Shown here one piece after another: positions 63,222 to 64,000 of a stretch of DNA of 64,000 bases (its first letter is position 1; every line of letters starts with the position of its first letter). Both the position numbers and the translations under genes were made by a program. The stretch comes from Ficedula albicollis. Taxonomy: Eukaryota; Chordata; Aves; Passeriformes; Muscicapidae. The stretch is from assembly GCF_000247815.1 (NCBI RefSeq), contig NC_021673.1, positions 43,294,706 through 43,358,705 of the forward strand. The letters run 5' to 3'. The notes beneath the pieces were generated by a model. That model was not told the DNA's origin and made no database searches. It was given only the letters and a program-made list of their open reading frames with translations.

Positions 63222-64000
63222 CTTAACACAAGCACCTTTTTTGGACATGTGAATCAGGTACTAACACTGCCTCTATCAACCCCTTTTGTGCTTCTAAATT
63301 AGAAAACCCAAATGTCGTCTTTCCTTCAGATATGAAACACAGTCAGCGTTGCTGTAAAATAAAAGAGCAATTAACTTTCCAAGATAACTGTTGTGCAGGA
63401 GTGAAATACAGTACTTGAAAAAGTGGCTAAAACCTAAAACTCTTCCTACAAATTATATCCCTTAATCAGGCTAAAATGACAGAACACAGCTTCAGATACT
63501 CCTGAAAATTAAAGTAAAATTAAAAAAAATTAAACTGGTGGAAGATATTCCTCCCACACACTAATTTGATTGCTGGGCTTTCACTGCTGCACAGTAAGAA
63601 GTCTTGATGCTTTGGTAGTTGGAAAACTGGCTCTGTCTCCCTGCCATCTTCCCCCTTCCCAAATGAGCCCTAAACAGCTAATAAATGTTAGCACAGAATT
63701 TCTCATGCTTTCCTTTATCACTCAAATTACAAAAGATGATTTATGAATTCTCTGAATAAAATTCAGGCTGGCACTGCCCTAGCTGAAAAGACAAAAAGAA
63801 AGCTAACATTAAAGACTTGAAGTTGGTAAGTATTTTAAAATACAAAATTATCTTGGCTCTGACCCTTCTCTAAAATCAGCCAAGATTTTATAATTTGGTA
63901 AAATTAAATGCCTTATCAACACACAACTGACTGCTACCCAGCAAAGATAAATTATCTCATTAGTGCCATAGAAATCAGATGAGGCATGCATAGTAAGTGA
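63222..64000. other. Unassigned noncoding DNA
   Basis: AT-rich to the end of the window, with no gene or repeat family recognised. Confidence 0.45.

Overview
This window reads as noncoding nuclear DNA from a bird, probably a songbird. The evidence is several fragments of the avian LINE family CR1, one solo LTR resembling the ERVL-type LTRs common in passerines, vertebrate-style microsatellites, and AT-leaning DNA with few CpGs broken by one sharp CpG cluster. I find no convincing protein-coding gene, tRNA, rRNA or CRISPR array. Open frames are short, overlap on opposite strands and show no recognisable domain. There are no operons or gene partnerships to describe. The setting is a gene desert or a very long intron.

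Layout. 1-13.9 kb: unassigned DNA with four two-copy tandem duplications (2.0, 3.7, 5.1 and 7.1 kb), a minus-strand CR1 tail (7.9 kb), a GTGTATAAAA minisatellite (11.6 kb) and a (TG)n run (12.1 kb). 14.0-15.1 kb: a CpG-dense block with an E-box, followed by AT-rich DNA that looks like a conserved noncoding element. 15.1-24 kb: a weak coding-like patch on the minus strand (16.0-16.5 kb), the solo LTR (18.7-19.3 kb), two short CR1 tails and a rearranged CR1 mosaic (22.9-24.0 kb). 24-43.9 kb: mostly unassigned DNA with simple repeats, a nested hairpin (32.8 kb) and a candidate conserved element (36.1-36.5 kb). 43.87-44.31 kb: an extraordinary run of 397 C flanked by A tracts. 44.3-64 kb: unassigned DNA with a (ATCT)14 microsatellite, a complex 160-bp duplication (53 kb), two candidate conserved elements (53.6 and 58.4 kb), an 848-bp near-perfect tandem duplication (59.2-60.9 kb) and a hairpin beside a 67-bp duplication (63 kb).

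The strongest signals are structural: the poly-C tract, and at least a dozen local duplications, most in exactly two copies. Both could be biology (slippage, recent tandem duplication) or assembly error, and raw-read checks would decide. No new enzymatic or defence-type system is visible. Repeat-family calls come from recognising consensus sequence by eye, without a database search.
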